From positions 11,372,163 to 11,436,162 of the forward strand of contig NC_088297.1 in NCBI RefSeq assembly GCF_032854445.1: a stretch of DNA of 64,000 nt. The letters are read 5' to 3'. Source of the DNA: Liolophura sinensis. Taxonomy: Eukaryota > Mollusca > Polyplacophora > Chitonida > Chitonidae. This document shows, piece by piece, positions 36,301-47,210 of the stretch. The notes under the pieces were generated by a model. The model was given only the letters and a program-made list of their open reading frames with translations. It was not told the DNA's origin and searched no databases. Each line of letters opens with the position of its first letter. The first letter of the stretch is position 1. Both the position numbers and the translations under genes were made by a program.

Positions 36301-39300
36301 ACTCCATAAATCCTGTCTCTTTTTAAACAGTGCTGTATTCAAAGAAAGAAAAAGGATAGACAAATAGGAAGGACGTATATAAATGTCTCTCCGTGTAGAA
36401 TATAGTTTACATTAGATGTTGAATGCGCGTTATCTGAGTTTAAATATTGATAACAGGAATGATAAAGATAAACAAAGGTTCCCTAGCGTAACCTTTTACG
36501 CACGAACACAATCGCATGCCCGTGAAGAGACGTTTAGATACTAGATACAATAGTGTGCGATACAATATACTGGATCTAGGTTTGTGAGACCTTGAAGGCG
36601 GGCGGAGGGGAGGGGGGGGGGCTGTTACACTACAGTAGGAATACTGTCTCTGACGTCTTGTCGCTTAGCATGAACATATGTGACAATAACATTCATAAGA
36701 GAATCAAAGATCTAGGCTCGAACATCTAAACTCGCCTTATGTACTCTTATGAAGCCAACCAATACATGAATCTAACAGCTACATGTAAGCCATTGTCAAC
36801 ATTAGCCGTATCCGAATATCTGCCGGTATATTTATAATTATATGGTTTTACATGTATTCTGTCAGACCCGTTATTTGGAATTTCCGTGCAGTACAGATTC
36901 AGCTTGATTTAGATTAAAATTTTACTCAGAATAGAAATCTAATAATATAGTTGTAAAAATGTTATTGGAAGGTGGATTCAGCCAATGAGCTCTTTGTTAA
37001 GGGTATATTAGAACAAGGGAACCTTTATTATTTTGATATCGAGGACAACCTCTCTATGCTTTGAAATATGTTTAACCAATAAAGAAGTTTAATAGATGTT
37101 GTAACATTAACAATTTTGGATGTTTCTGATGAAGCTGAGTGAACTATTCTTGGGTAACACGTTATACAGTCAATCGATCAATCAATCAACCAATTAAATA
37201 ACTATCAGTCATCCGATGAATCAATCAACCGAATGACAGTAAGGCATCATTCTTAGTGGTATAACCGTTCATCGTATTTTAATTCAAAACTGACTCAATG
37301 ATGTGAAACCTATGACCTTTAAAGAGGAAGTTGTAACTTCCTCGCTTGGCGTTCAGCATGAAGGAGATAGTGGAACGACTGGTTGACCTGTATTAGTATA
37401 ATGGCTGGAGAGGGGCCGCTTACTTACCTTTGGTAAGGCGTCTCAGTGAAGCAGCACTAGATAAAAGAACGGTGGAAATCCGTCCTGCAACAATGAGGCA
37501 CATTACATGCACTCTAAGGATTCCTTCGTCGTCATATGACTGAAAAATACCTAATTACGACGTTAAACACCAAGCACTCACTTACTCATGCAATCATGTG
37601 AATTATGACTGATAATTCTGTAAAGCTAAACACAGCCACTTTGTATTTTCTGTGTCCACTGAAAGTACATCTGGTTTTACGTAGAGTTTTATTTCTTCTC
37701 CTTTCAGCGACATGTACCCAAGGGACCGACGTGTTTTTCGTTTTGGACGGATCCGGCAGCGTCTTCGCTTCAAACTTTGAACTGATGAAGAATGCCGTGA
37801 TCCGACTGATTGACATCTTCAGCATCGAACCACAGCAAGGCACAGTCGTGGGTGCGCTTGTGTTCAGCTCGATGATTTCACAAGTCATACCTTTCTCACC
37901 GTTCCTGAACAAGGAGCAACTTAGACAAGCCATCAGGAACCTCCAGTACCCTGAAGGCGGGACGTTCACCAAGCTCGCTCTGGAGAAGATGTTAGAGGTC
38001 TATACAAACCAGTCTCGTCCAGGGGCTCAGAAACTAGCTGTGGTCATCACGGACGGTCAGTCGTCCATCCCCGAAGCCACAGCGGCTCAAGCCAAGCTCG
38101 CCCAACAGTCCGGCATCGTGATGGCATCTGTCGGTATCGGGAACACGATCGACGAAGACGAGCTCCAAGCCATTGCCTCCAAACCGGAATTGGTCTTCAA
38201 GTTTGTGAGCTTTGAAGTGCTGAGTCAGCAGATTCTACATCTGTTCGACGAAATTTGTACCAATATTAGTAAGTTTTTTGCACCACCATTTGCAAATTTA
38301 TCGTATGTACCTAAATTAGTGAGTATTTATTTTACCAATATTAGAAAGTTATTATACCAGTAAAAGTAAGGTCTTTGACGCACATAACACCTGTAAACTG
38401 TTAGATATCGCTATTTACAAAAAAAATTCAGCTAAAATGTTTTAATGTATCATGTGATGTGTTAAAAATGTTAGGACACTATTTTTGATCACATTTACTG
38501 TAACATTTTCGTCTGAAAAAAGGTACAAATTTGGGCCCATTGTGATTCGCCTAAAGGTACCTACATTTAACCAAAAAAATCTGCCCTTCAGCTCTCAACA
38601 TTTTGTCTCTGTGCCAAATTACACCTGGGCAACATTTGAGCAAAGTTAAACTTGGCCTCTCTCCATCTAGGTCCGTGTGACGGCTGTGCTATCATCAACG
38701 GTGTAGGGTACAACCTTGTGGGTGGGGATTGTACTAGCTTTGTGCAGTGTGTCCAGATCCGTAACACCATCCACGAATACAGACATACCTGCCCCACAGG
38801 ACTCTTCTGGGATCAGACACAACTTACCTGTAACTTCCCTCTGCAGGTTTCCTGTTTGGCAGGTAAGGGCCAGTATAGGGCAATGAGATTTTCTTCAGTG
38901 GCAACACAAATACATGCTGGTCCACACAGCAGTAAGAGCACGTGGTTTTCTGTTTTAACGCCTTGGTGCTTTGTCAAGCATCGATAAAATGGTGATTTCG
39001 TTTTCACGTTCCCTAGCTAAAGCCGTAATCAAACGTGTGCTTTTCATAAAAGTACTGTACCGCTTATGTTTCCCCGACGACTACTTATCTGACAGACAAT
39101 GGCATTTTTAGAAATCCTATGTAAATACAACAACAGTAATCATGGACTAGATAAATAATCCAGATTTCACATTTTGGTTAATTCTGAGAGTTCCATTGAT
39201 TTTAGAAAGGTGCTTGTAAGGTAAAAATGTTCAAAGTAATATTTTCCCCCATTTTTTGCCTCTAAACATATGCACTTTAAGAGACTCAATTTTGGATTAT

Positions 39301-42300
39301 TTGTTTTAAACGTTGCCACTTTCAGACGGATGTCGCCGTGCCGGCGTCAGTGCGGCTGCGCAACCCGGAAACTGCCGGATGTACTGGACCTGCAACGATG
39401 GGCTTCGGCGTGGGGACAGGATGATGTGCTGTCCCCCAGGGTCGGGGTTTAACTCCGTCACCCAGGTTTGTGACCCCGGTGTCCCCTGCCAGGATTCCTG
39501 CATGTACGACAAGACAACGACAGAGGCGCCACTCGTCAGTAAGTCTCCACTTTAACACTGTGGTCAATATTTCGGACTGCACTGGATATAGGGCTTATCC
39601 CAGTGCTGAATATATTCAGAATGAACGATAATACAGTTAACCAAAATTAACTTTTTTTACATCTCTCAGTCTTTACCGTCGTTATTTTTACCTTTCACAA
39701 TACATAATACTATTAGTAATAAATGATTAAGAAAATGACTACCACTGAAGGTGTTTTCATGCCAAAGTACTTGATCAGGTGCCTGGTGAAGGCGATTGTA
39801 TACATCGGGCTCTTGGGCCCATGACTGAAAAGCTGTTAAATATGACGTAAAACCCTCAGAATGAAGATTCATACATACAACTAACCACCTCTGTTTAAAT
39901 GAAAAAATTATATCAAAGGAATAAATAACTAGGTAAATAAATACGTTGTGTTTTCCAGGATGTGCCCGCCAGCAGATCCCCGGTGATGATAGCCGTTTCC
40001 GTGTTGTGTACGAAGATGGATTCTCCGTGGAGCAGAGTTGTCCTCCAAACAGACGGTTCAATCAGGACGACTGTGGGTGCACCACACCCGTGGAGATCTT
40101 ATTCGATCGTCGTAAGTCTGATCGCATTTAAAGATACATAATGATTTATATAAAACAGTGTAACATTATAATTCATCATCCTAAATATTAGTTTTATCGT
40201 ACTGATTATATTCTTTATTCTTTGATTGGTGTTTTACGCCGTACGAAAGAATATTTCACTTATACGACGGCGCCACGATTGTACTACACCAACCATGAAA
40301 TCAGAATTTATTGTGAAATTAAAACGATGCACATTCGTAGTATGCTACGAAGTTGTTAGGCATATCCACAGTCTGTACATCGCTACATATCACAAGTTTC
40401 CAGGATAGGTCTCTGCAGGACACCAATCCATTTCTTCCACAGTTTGTCGTCAGGCACAGACTGATAAATGGTATAGCTTGTCAGGTGCCTAACACATATT
40501 ATGTAGAACTGGCACGTTTTATGTTGAAAATCCCTACAGAAGTTCATGCATAGCATAAGTATGGCCACTGAATTTCCTTATAAAATAGTTCATATTTGTC
40601 TGTGTTGTTCTGACGTTTAAACTGACTGAAAGGTAACATTATGAACACATTTTAGTATGATCTATGCTGAGAAACCTGTTCAGTTATAAAGACTACATCA
40701 TCGTGAGTCCCGGTTTCCTCCCACCATAATGCTGGCTGCCGTCGTATAAGTGAAATATTCTTGAGAACGGCGTAAAACACCGTCAAAATAAATAAACAAA
40801 TCATCGTGAGTAAAACCAGAGCAGCGGCGATAAATGTTGGCAAATGGTCAAGCGTAACGGGTGAAATCTTTTTTGAGTTCACTTCAGCCATTGTTTTGCT
40901 TTACTTGTTCATGTAAATAAATAGTAAGTTGAAACTTCCAACCCTATTCCCTCAACCCATGTGGCTAGAGCAGAATTAGGTAAAACAAAAGATATTGTAA
41001 TGATGTAAGCTGCAATTTATATGACGTCACTGGTCTAAAAATATTCCAACTGCCGCGTAATTATCACATTCAATTTAACAATCATATAAAAACAACACTA
41101 AAGGAACAAGGATCATTGAGTCACGTATGCAGAATTTGAAATATTTACACCAGAGTTACAAAAATAACAGGATATGGACAAATCTGCTTTTACATTCCAG
41201 CCTCGTGTCAGCCTGAACTCTTGCTAGACTGCAACGGACAACTACAGGACAAATCCGGAAACAATCTTCCATTCATGAACCAAAATGTAGAAGTCGTGCC
41301 CGCGGTTGGTGCCCGAGACGGCTACGCCTGTAAGTTCCACGGCGACAGCCGGCTGCTGTTTTGGCGATTCGCAAACACATGGTTTGGAAACGACGTCTGC
41401 ATCAAGGTACGGTTCCAGCCAGACCGGAACTCCAACCCGTCCCGACCTGAAGTGCTGGTGGCCAACAACGATTGTACGATCAAACCTACGATGACAGTGG
41501 CCTACGACAAGTCTAGGGGAATGGCCATGGGGGAGGTACAGACAACCGGTGACCCCATGATGGTAACCACCAACGGGAACGTAAGTATAATTTTTGACGC
41601 CCCCCCCCCCCCCCACCCTCCCAAAAAACTGCAAGATAGATTACTTTGATATGTAGTCCAGTTTTGTACCCCATTCTCGCCAATGGTTTATTTTGGTCTA
41701 GTGTTTCTGACAGCAAATAGTCCATTTTGGCCTATAGTTTATTTCAGCATAAGCAGAATATGACAAAAACGTTTCTCGCAAATGTAGATAAAATGTAACG
41801 TAATGTTAGTAATGCCAAAAATTCTAACTGAGGAGCTTGGCCCCTAAATCTTAACCCAATCCGCGTCTGCTTATTCCAGGGTGGTGGAGACTGGATGGAG
41901 ATAACGTACAGATTTCACGGGGGACAACTCAGTGTCGACATGGACGACGGAAGAGGACAAAGCTCGAACAGCGGGGCAATGCAAGGTACGAGTCTACGTT
42001 TGGTTCATTGGTTGTTATTTGTACAGTCACAACCTCAGTCTGTCAGCCCTTTTACAATCTATTCATGTATGTAGAAGTGATAACGTAATCCATGTTTATA
42101 TATATATATATTTAAGCTGAAGGTGACTATTCTAAAACACAATATAATTTGTCAGTTAACATTAAGGGTGCAAAGATTAATGTAAATATGTCATGTTTGT
42201 CATTCCTATCTGCAAATAAGAGAAATAAGAGAGCGCTAGCACAGCGTAATGACCCAGGAGCCTCTCACCAATGCGGTCGCTGTGAGTTCAAGTCCAGCTC

Positions 42301-43799
42301 ATGCTGGCTTCCTCTCCGGCCGTAAGTGAGAAGGTCTGCAGCAACCTGCGGATGGTCGTGGGTTTCCCCCGGGCCCTGCCCGGTTTCCAACCAACATAAT
42401 GCTGGCCGCCTTAGTATAAGTGAAATATTCTTGAGTACGGCGTAAAACACCAAATAAATAAATAAATATAGTCTTGCCCTGTGTCTTCTAAACGTGTTAC
42501 ATGCATGCATATGGGGAACAAGGGGGCATAACTTCCCCGGACTTACATCATTTTTATACAACATTAGTTTTCGTTGTTTGCTGTATATCAAATAACACTG
42601 CCCGTGACTAGTTCATTGTTTTTAATCGTCTAAGGTGTATCCGTTATTCGTTGTTCGTCCACCCATATATGTGTTTTTAACATTTCAGGCAATATTAAGT
42701 CGACAAAGTGCGCACTGCAGATAGGATATACGGATCAGGCCGATTCCTCGAACTTCTATGGACTTATAGATGACGTAAGTGGCTATACACCCTGAAATAC
42801 AGAACAAACAATATTTCCCAAGGATAACTATTGCAGTACGCAACCTCTCGACCGTTCTCATTGAAGACACAATTTTCCATTCCTGAAACGTCTCAAATTT
42901 TCTCTAGCATTAACTCTGATCGTGGTTATGCACGTAGAATATCTTTGAGCACATCGTTGTAAAGCATCACGTATATGTAAAATATATGTCTAATGCTTAT
43001 ATTGCTGACTATGATTTTGTATTTCCACTGGAAGCATCCCCTTTAGAGTTTTGCGATATACTAAAACAGCGTAAACATAAACCGCATATTTAACCTGCAG
43101 CTGACATACAGTGAAAGATTTCTTGATTTTGACATGATTCTGCCATGCTTTGGAAACAACAGTGTAAAATGATCATCTATACATGTTATGTGGGCGCTGT
43201 ATAGCAAAGGATCTAAGTTAAGAAATATAAATAAAGTATATAAGAGAATTACATCTCGGCTATTTTTTTGGACCAAATACCTGACCCCCAAAAATTAGAA
43301 AAATATGCATCATACGCTCATGCAAATTCTCAGATGTTAAAAGTCTTCCAGCAACCTGCGGATGGTCGTGTGTTTCCCGGGCTCTGCCCGGTTTCCTCCC
43401 ATCATAATGCTGGCCGCCTTAGTATAAGTGAAATATTCTCGAGTGCGCCGTAAAACACCAATCAAATAAATAAATAAATAAATAAATAAATAAAAAAGAT
43501 TTTGAAAAGGTTTGAAAATTGAATCAAGAGGAACTCCGAATGTTGTATTCAGTAAATTTGGTAATCTATATTTCGGCGTAATTATGTTGTCATTTTCACG
43601 AATGAACAATAGAAAGAAATATTCAGGGTTATATATGCACAGTAGACAGCAAAAGGAATTCTAGATTACTAAGTATATATGACTTCAGTCTTAGAAGTTT
43701 ATCTTGTTTTATTTTACACAAGACCGTGGTTCTTTCTTATTAATAAAAGTTGTTCAACATTTCCTCTTGTAGGTGCTGGTGTCGTTCTGCCAACCATAG
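32127..43799 (+). CDS. Pif/BMSP-like secreted matrix protein (VWA, chitin-binding, laminin G)
   Basis: Nine exons: 32127-32211, 37708-38268, 38671-38862, 39326-39538, 39959-40111, 41201-41580, 41880-41985, 42689-42774 and 43773-43799. They join in frame into 1803 nt (600 residues plus TAG), and every boundary is GT-AG. Order: signal peptide (about 1-22), VWA domain (about 34-213) with complete MIDAS residues D42-x-S44-x-S46, T114 and D144, two CBM14/peritrophin-A modules (about 216-350), a degenerate third cysteine module (351-401), and a laminin-G/concanavalin-like domain (402-600). This is the order of Pif97 and related BMSP shell matrix proteins, which bind chitin and mineral in the shell framework. 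Pif itself continues through a Kex2-type site into an Asp-rich Pif80 half; here the frame stops after laminin G. A role in an extracellular chitin or mineral matrix is inferred. The first five introns are phase 1. Confidence 0.93.
32504..32570. repeat. (TCAA)n microsatellite
   Basis: About 16 perfect tetranucleotide units, followed by short AAAT units to about 32591. Confidence 0.97.
33003..33112 (+). repeat. SINE 3'-end fragment plus AAAT/CAAT simple repeat
   Basis: 'gccgccgtcgttattgagcc' then 'cgacgttaaacaccacacg' resembles the shared core of the two SINE families. It is followed by AAAT and CAAT units. Confidence 0.55.
33175..33385 (+). repeat. SINE, AAAT-tail family, with expanded tail
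   Basis: Partial middle segment, core ('ctcgtataagtgaaaatatt') and a tail expanded to more than 20 AAAT units. Confidence 0.92.
35633..35840 (+). repeat. SINE, AAAT-tail family, diverged and tail-less
   Basis: Includes the head ('ggggacctccgcggcataga'), the B-box-like 'gcgagttcaagcctagc' and the core, ending 'gaacggcgtcgaacattgag' without AAAT units. It is an old copy. Confidence 0.85.
37304..37588 (+). repeat. SINE, CACT-tail family, nearly full length
   Basis: From 'atgacctttaaagaggaagt' through 'gcagcactagataaaagaac' and 'ccttcgtcgtcatatgactg' to CACTCACTTACTC. It ends about 120 bp upstream of the VWA exon, so it sits close to the branch-point region of intron 1. Confidence 0.92.
37708..38268 (+). 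CDS. Pif-like exon 2: whole VWA domain
   Basis: A single 561-nt exon, phase 1 at both ends, encodes the complete VWA domain. It starts after 'tcctttcag' with ATCTQGTDVFFVLDGSGSV. The metal-ion-dependent adhesion site is intact (DGSGS, GGT, ITDG), so divalent-cation-dependent binding is plausible. The open frame continues about 30 codons into the intron, but the GTAAGT donor and the phase match to exon 3 fix the exon end. Confidence 0.95.
38671..38862 (+). CDS. Pif-like exon 3: first chitin-binding type-2 module
   Basis: A 192-nt exon with phase-1 borders. It has the CBM14/peritrophin-A cysteine spacing: PCDGC, GDCTSFVQC, a CPTGLFWD motif, then LTC and VSC. The aromatic residues around the fourth cysteine (GLFWDQ) are typical chitin-contact positions. 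Confidence 0.92.
39326..39538 (+). CDS. Pif-like exon 4: second chitin-binding type-2 module
   Basis: A 213-nt exon with phase-1 borders. Cysteine pattern DGC, GNC, WTC, CCPPGSGFN, QVC, VPC. It ends with a short Thr-rich linker (KTTTEAP) and an extra DSC. Confidence 0.9.
39796..39860 (+). repeat. SINE core remnant, CACT-type core
   Basis: 'catgactgaaaagctgttaa' followed by 'atatgacgtaaaacc' matches the shared SINE core but has neither head nor tail. Confidence 0.5.
39959..40111 (+). CDS. Pif-like exon 5: degenerate third cysteine module
   Basis: A 153-nt exon with phase-1 borders. It has four cysteines (RCARQ, QSCPP, DDCGC) and the FNQDDCGC ending. It resembles the short half-module between the chitin-binding and laminin-G domains of Pif-type proteins. 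Chitin binding by this module is doubtful because the aromatic positions are lacking. Confidence 0.88.
40213..40275 (-). repeat. SINE fragment, AAAT-tail family
   Basis: Core only ('gattggtgttttacgccgta' to 'cttatacgacggcgcca'). It lies in intron 5. Confidence 0.82.
40697..40811 (+). repeat. SINE inserted inside a DR5 copy
   Basis: A 5'-truncated AAAT-family SINE (40709-40799) is bounded by a perfect 12-bp direct repeat 'atcatcgtgagt' at 40697-40708 and 40800-40811. The right-hand repeat runs straight into DR5 sequence, so the SINE landed in the 5' end of a pre-existing DR5 element. Confidence 0.9.
40806..40990 (+). repeat. DR5 dispersed repeat, copy C
   Basis: Blocks 'gagtaaaaccagagcagc', 'gttggcaaatggtcaagcg', 'cgggtgaaat', 'tgttcatgtaaata' and 'agagcagaattaggtaaaac' occur in the same order as in copies B, D and E. 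It lies in intron 5 of the Pif-like gene. Confidence 0.75.
41201..41580 (+). CDS. Pif-like exon 6: laminin-G domain, N-terminal part
   Basis: A 380-nt exon that enters in phase 1 and leaves in phase 0. It starts SCQPELLLDCNGQLQDKSGN and includes FHGDSRLLFWRFANTWFGND, the jelly-roll strands typical of LamG/ConA-like domains in Pif proteins. It is followed by a C-run (41601-41613) in the intron, which is why the frame appears to continue. Confidence 0.92.
41880..41985 (+). CDS. Pif-like exon 7: laminin-G domain, middle
   Basis: A 106-nt exon, phase 0 in and phase 1 out, encoding GGGDWMEITYRFHGGQLSVD and a Ser/Gly-rich loop. Confidence 0.9.
42225..42470 (+). repeat. SINE, AAAT-tail family, nearly full length
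   Basis: Starts within the tRNA-like head ('gcgctagcacagcgtaatga'), keeps the B-box-like 'gtgagttcaagtccagc', middle segment, core and AAAT tail. It lies in intron 7. Confidence 0.93.
42689..42774 (+). CDS. Pif-like exon 8: laminin-G domain, C-terminal strands
   Basis: An 86-nt exon, phase 1 in and phase 0 out, encoding GNIKSTKCALQIGYTDQADS and SNFYGLIDD. The F-x-G-x-IDD motif is characteristic of the last LamG strands. Confidence 0.9.
43345..43495 (+). repeat. SINE, AAAT-tail family, 5'-truncated
   Basis: Middle segment from 'ccagcaacctgcggatgg', core and about eight AAAT units. It lies in intron 8. Confidence 0.92.
43773..43799 (+). CDS. Pif-like exon 9: last eight codons and stop
   Basis: After 'cctcttgtag' the frame reads VLVSFCQP then TAG, completing the IDDVLVSFC ending common to LamG domains. 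The phase-0 join with exon 8 supports the call despite the exon's small size. The protein therefore stops at the LamG domain. Confidence 0.85.
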   Translation: MLVSFCQP

Positions 43800-44312
43800 A
43801 GCAATGAGCCCGATTTTACACCTTCTGGATCGGGTAACAGATGCTGGACTATTTATCTTCTCTTTAAAAAAATGGGTTGACCTACGCTTTGTAATCTGTG
43901 CTCGCTGACTGGCTAATCTCAAAGACATGTCCCTGACAATGATCTCTTCACCGATGGAAATAGCAGTGTCATCACCGGCCATGATCGCCCTCAAACGGAT
44001 CTGCCATGTGGCAGACGTGGTGATAACCGGGATATCACCAAGGAAATCTGTGCATGGAAACTTTTCCCTAAGGGACGCAACTCTTAACGTGATGTAGGGC
44101 AAACACTTTGTCTAAGTTTACCTCACATTGTTAAGTATACCGGTACATGACTGGGGTTGTACTTTTAAGGCTACTATATAGATTTTGGTGTGAGTCTCCA
44201 ATGTGTTTGTACTTCTTTGATGTGTAACTAAGGATGTGAGTTAACATAATAGAAGTATATTAAACTATTTATCGGGTGATAGTCATGACTGTGATGATTT
44301 CTCTGAAATAAA
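43800..44312 (+). other. Pif-like 3' untranslated region with candidate poly(A) signal
   Basis: AATAAA at 44307-44312 is the first canonical poly(A) signal downstream of the stop. The transcript end is therefore inferred within a few dozen bases after it. A 120-codon antisense frame here is not supported. Confidence 0.5.
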
Positions 44313-46409
44313 AAGTAATTAGCCGACGGTAGATAAAACACTGACGCTCCCACAGGCGGTGTTATTTGTCATTCTGAAATAACTAGTTCTAACTAATACC
44401 AGTGTTATCCATTTGTCAGTGCAAGCCAAACACTAGTTATATTTTATTCCATTAAGCCAGCATGTAATGGTTCTGCAAAGGTGTTAAGAATTTGAGATTC
44501 TTTAAAGATGTATGCTGAGGTCACGTTATCACTGCACGGGTTTTGTTCTCTTTATTTGGCCACTTAAATGAAAGCTCTATGTGAAACTTGTCCAACCAAT
44601 GAAAAGTTGGGAATTGCCATTAATTACCAGTTAGTTTACAGCGTCTTAGATTTTTGTTGTGTTTTTTTTTTGTTTTTACCGTAAAGCTATTTTTGTAACA
44701 CAATTATTAGTTAACTATCCCAATGCTGTCATGCCAGTCACGGTGAATTCCAAGAAACCTTTTCCTGGCAACTCTATTGTTGGTTTTGACGACGAAGTCC
44801 ATATTGTTGTGTGTGTTTATATAAATCGCTGTTGTATACATGTATGTATATATATATATGTGATATTTAGGTGATAGGAGTTAGGAAACTGTATTAGCCG
44901 TGTACATAAAATTCATAAGTTAAACAGAATTCTGAACGTGCCAAGATTTTACTTTGTAGATTATCCTGTCTCTTAAAAGTGAAGAAAACATAAAAATTAC
45001 ATAAAGTTCAGATGAAAGAGTGCGAATAGTTAGTTGTAAATGTGGTCTTCAATATTTTTTTCCGATTTTTCTTTAAAGAGAAAAAGATACTAGATAATAT
45101 GGTGGGTATATAGGACCATCTTTTGGCATATATATATATAGTTTTTGTGTAATAATGTTATAAATGAGGATGTAAAACATGATTAATGAACATATTTGAA
45201 CTAAAATTTGGTCTTTACTGCTCACAAATATGTTAAACGTGGATTTTGATCATATTTATGTTTTTAATATATCCATAAATATTATCATAATTTAGATAAA
45301 ATGCATATGTTTGGATATAAACTGCAAATTTACATTCAAATTCATTTATTAGACAAACATCACATCCTTGTTTAGAACATTATTATGCAACGACAATAAG
45401 TACCAAAAAGTGGTCCCAACTACCCACCATACAAAATATTTTGTACCCTTTCCTCCCAAAAAAAATATCGAAAAAAATATTAAAGGCCATATTTTGCAAA
45501 TAGGTTTTGACACTCTTTCATCTGATTGTAGCATCTTTTTATGTTTTCTTCTCCTTTACAAGTACGCATTGTATACGGCACAGGTTATCGCCTGCATAAA
45601 TATGTATGAAACCATTTTAGGAAATTTCTAATGGAACTCCGTTGTTATTTATAGGTGGCGCTGTTTCTTCTCGACACACACATGTGTGAGACCATTCAAG
45701 GCAACAGACCTATTAGAGCTCTTATGTAACGTACAAAGATCGCCGTTTAGCACCAACACTTGCATTCTAGGAAATGTCTGCGACATCTGTTGTTACACGC
45801 AACATTACCTTAATATGATCACATGACTTACAGACCTAATATGTGCCGAATTTGCATAAGTATCGTAATATTCATGGCTCGGTCCCACTTGCTGTGCTCC
45901 TTGCAAAAAGGGTCATTTCGTATTTCAAGCATGAATATATGTTGTAGCAGTGTTGATTTCTGACGATAGGGCCTACTAGCTATACCCAACGGGCCATGGC
46001 TCTTTTTTGCAAATACATAAAGCACCATCGTATTGTTGCGTGTGACCTTGACCTCACAAGCAAACGATTTGAAGTGAGCCCATTAGCTAGGTAAATAATG
46101 TTTGAGTGTTGCAAATATATGGCCCGTCGTTGGTTGCTGGTAGTTAAGGTTTTTCAAGTTGTTACAAACTTGAACCAGCCGTCTTCAAAGAGCAGTAACC
46201 TCTTGTAACTCTAGTAGTTCGAGGGCAACTCTGATCCAAGATTTACAGGATTTACCTCCCTTTACAGATGGCTGGTCATCCCTGTTGTAGCACGTGGATA
46301 CCTTAGCACGTCAGGAGGAGACAAATCTTAAGACTTGTGGAACAGCAAGTTAATTTGTTTACTTGAATAAAAATACAAGGTATTTCAGTATCATTACAAT
46401 TTATCATGA
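44313..46409. other. No recognisable gene
   Basis: AT-rich sequence with short TA repeats near 44846 and 45130. No exon is supported. Confidence 0.45.
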
Positions 46410-46560
46410 GCCGCGATAAAAGTGATCCTGAGCATCGATAAAAGTGATCCTAAACATCAATAAAAGTGATCATGAATATCAATAAAAGAGATTCTGAACA
46501 TCAATAAAAATGATCATAAATATGAATAAAAGTGATCATGAATATCAATGAAAGTGATAT
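46410..46560. repeat. Tandem repeat, unit about 22 bp
   Basis: About six or seven diverged units of the pattern 'catcaataaaagtgatcatg'. The end of each unit (TGATC) forms a small palindrome. Confidence 0.85.
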
Positions 46561-46949
46561 TCTTACCGTAGAGCTACAACATTTTGATGTTCGTAACGGA
46601 TCCATTCTGAATTACATTGCATGTGCCATGGCAACAGTCTACTTGCGCAACCCTGTGCTATTGTTCTTAATCCAGATGTAATGTGCCATTTTACCGATAT
46701 ATGTTACAGTTACAAATAAATCATGACGATGTACAATACCGATTGCCAAGTCCTTATGGTGTTAGTTTTGATATACAAGTATACATGTCTAGGCTTTTGC
46801 TGACTTACTCCTTTAGTTTGAGTGTCTGCGTAAAGATTACATGCCTTGGAACCATGATGTCGACAGTTCGAATCCACCTTGTTGAAATCTGGGCTTACAC
46901 CTTGCACCAGACTCATCAAGTATTTAACAAATACCATTCATAAAAAGAA
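46561..46949. other. No gene; possible old tRNA-like remnant near 46862
   Basis: 'gacagttcgaatccacc' near 46862 resembles a Pol III B box, but no surrounding element is recognisable. Confidence 0.3.
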
Positions 46950-47045
46950 TTTATTTATTTCTTTGCCTGGTGTTTGATCGGTGCGACTGCTGCCGGCATT
47001 GCAGTGGGAGGATACCGGACAGAGCCTGGGGGAAACCGATAACCA
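46950..47045 (-). repeat. SINE fragment, AAAT-tail family, strongly diverged
   Basis: TTTA tail, damaged core ('gcctggtgtttgatcggtg') and middle segment ('ggataccggacagagcctgg'). Confidence 0.7.
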
Positions 47046-47210
47046 TATCTCATAAAGTACACATTAATGTGCCTTGGCGAATTTACTTCATCTATAATGT
47101 GTGCACGCGATACACATATATCCTCTGTATGTTTTGTAAGCAATCGGGTTTAGACAGTACTTTAGTACATGGATACATTTGGGCTTCAGACGATATGCAA
47201 CTAAGTTACC

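Larger units (their letters stand above)
32212..37707 (+). other. Pif-like intron 1 (5.5 kb) with several repeats
   Basis: Holds a (TCAA)n array, three SINE copies, an (AAAT)n array and a CACT-tail SINE ending only about 120 bp before exon 2. A 137-codon open frame lies antisense at 35845-36258. A poly-G tract occurs near 36603-36620. I see no additional sense exon that would keep the frame. Confidence 0.7.

Noticed and set aside
38588-39582. Antisense and alternative-frame open frames over the chitin-binding exons
   Set aside because: Shadows of the real exons, whose phases and cysteine patterns are decisive.
43740-44102. 120-codon minus-strand frame over the Pif-like last exon and 3' UTR
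   Set aside because: No recognisable domain; lies opposite a transcribed region with a better explanation.
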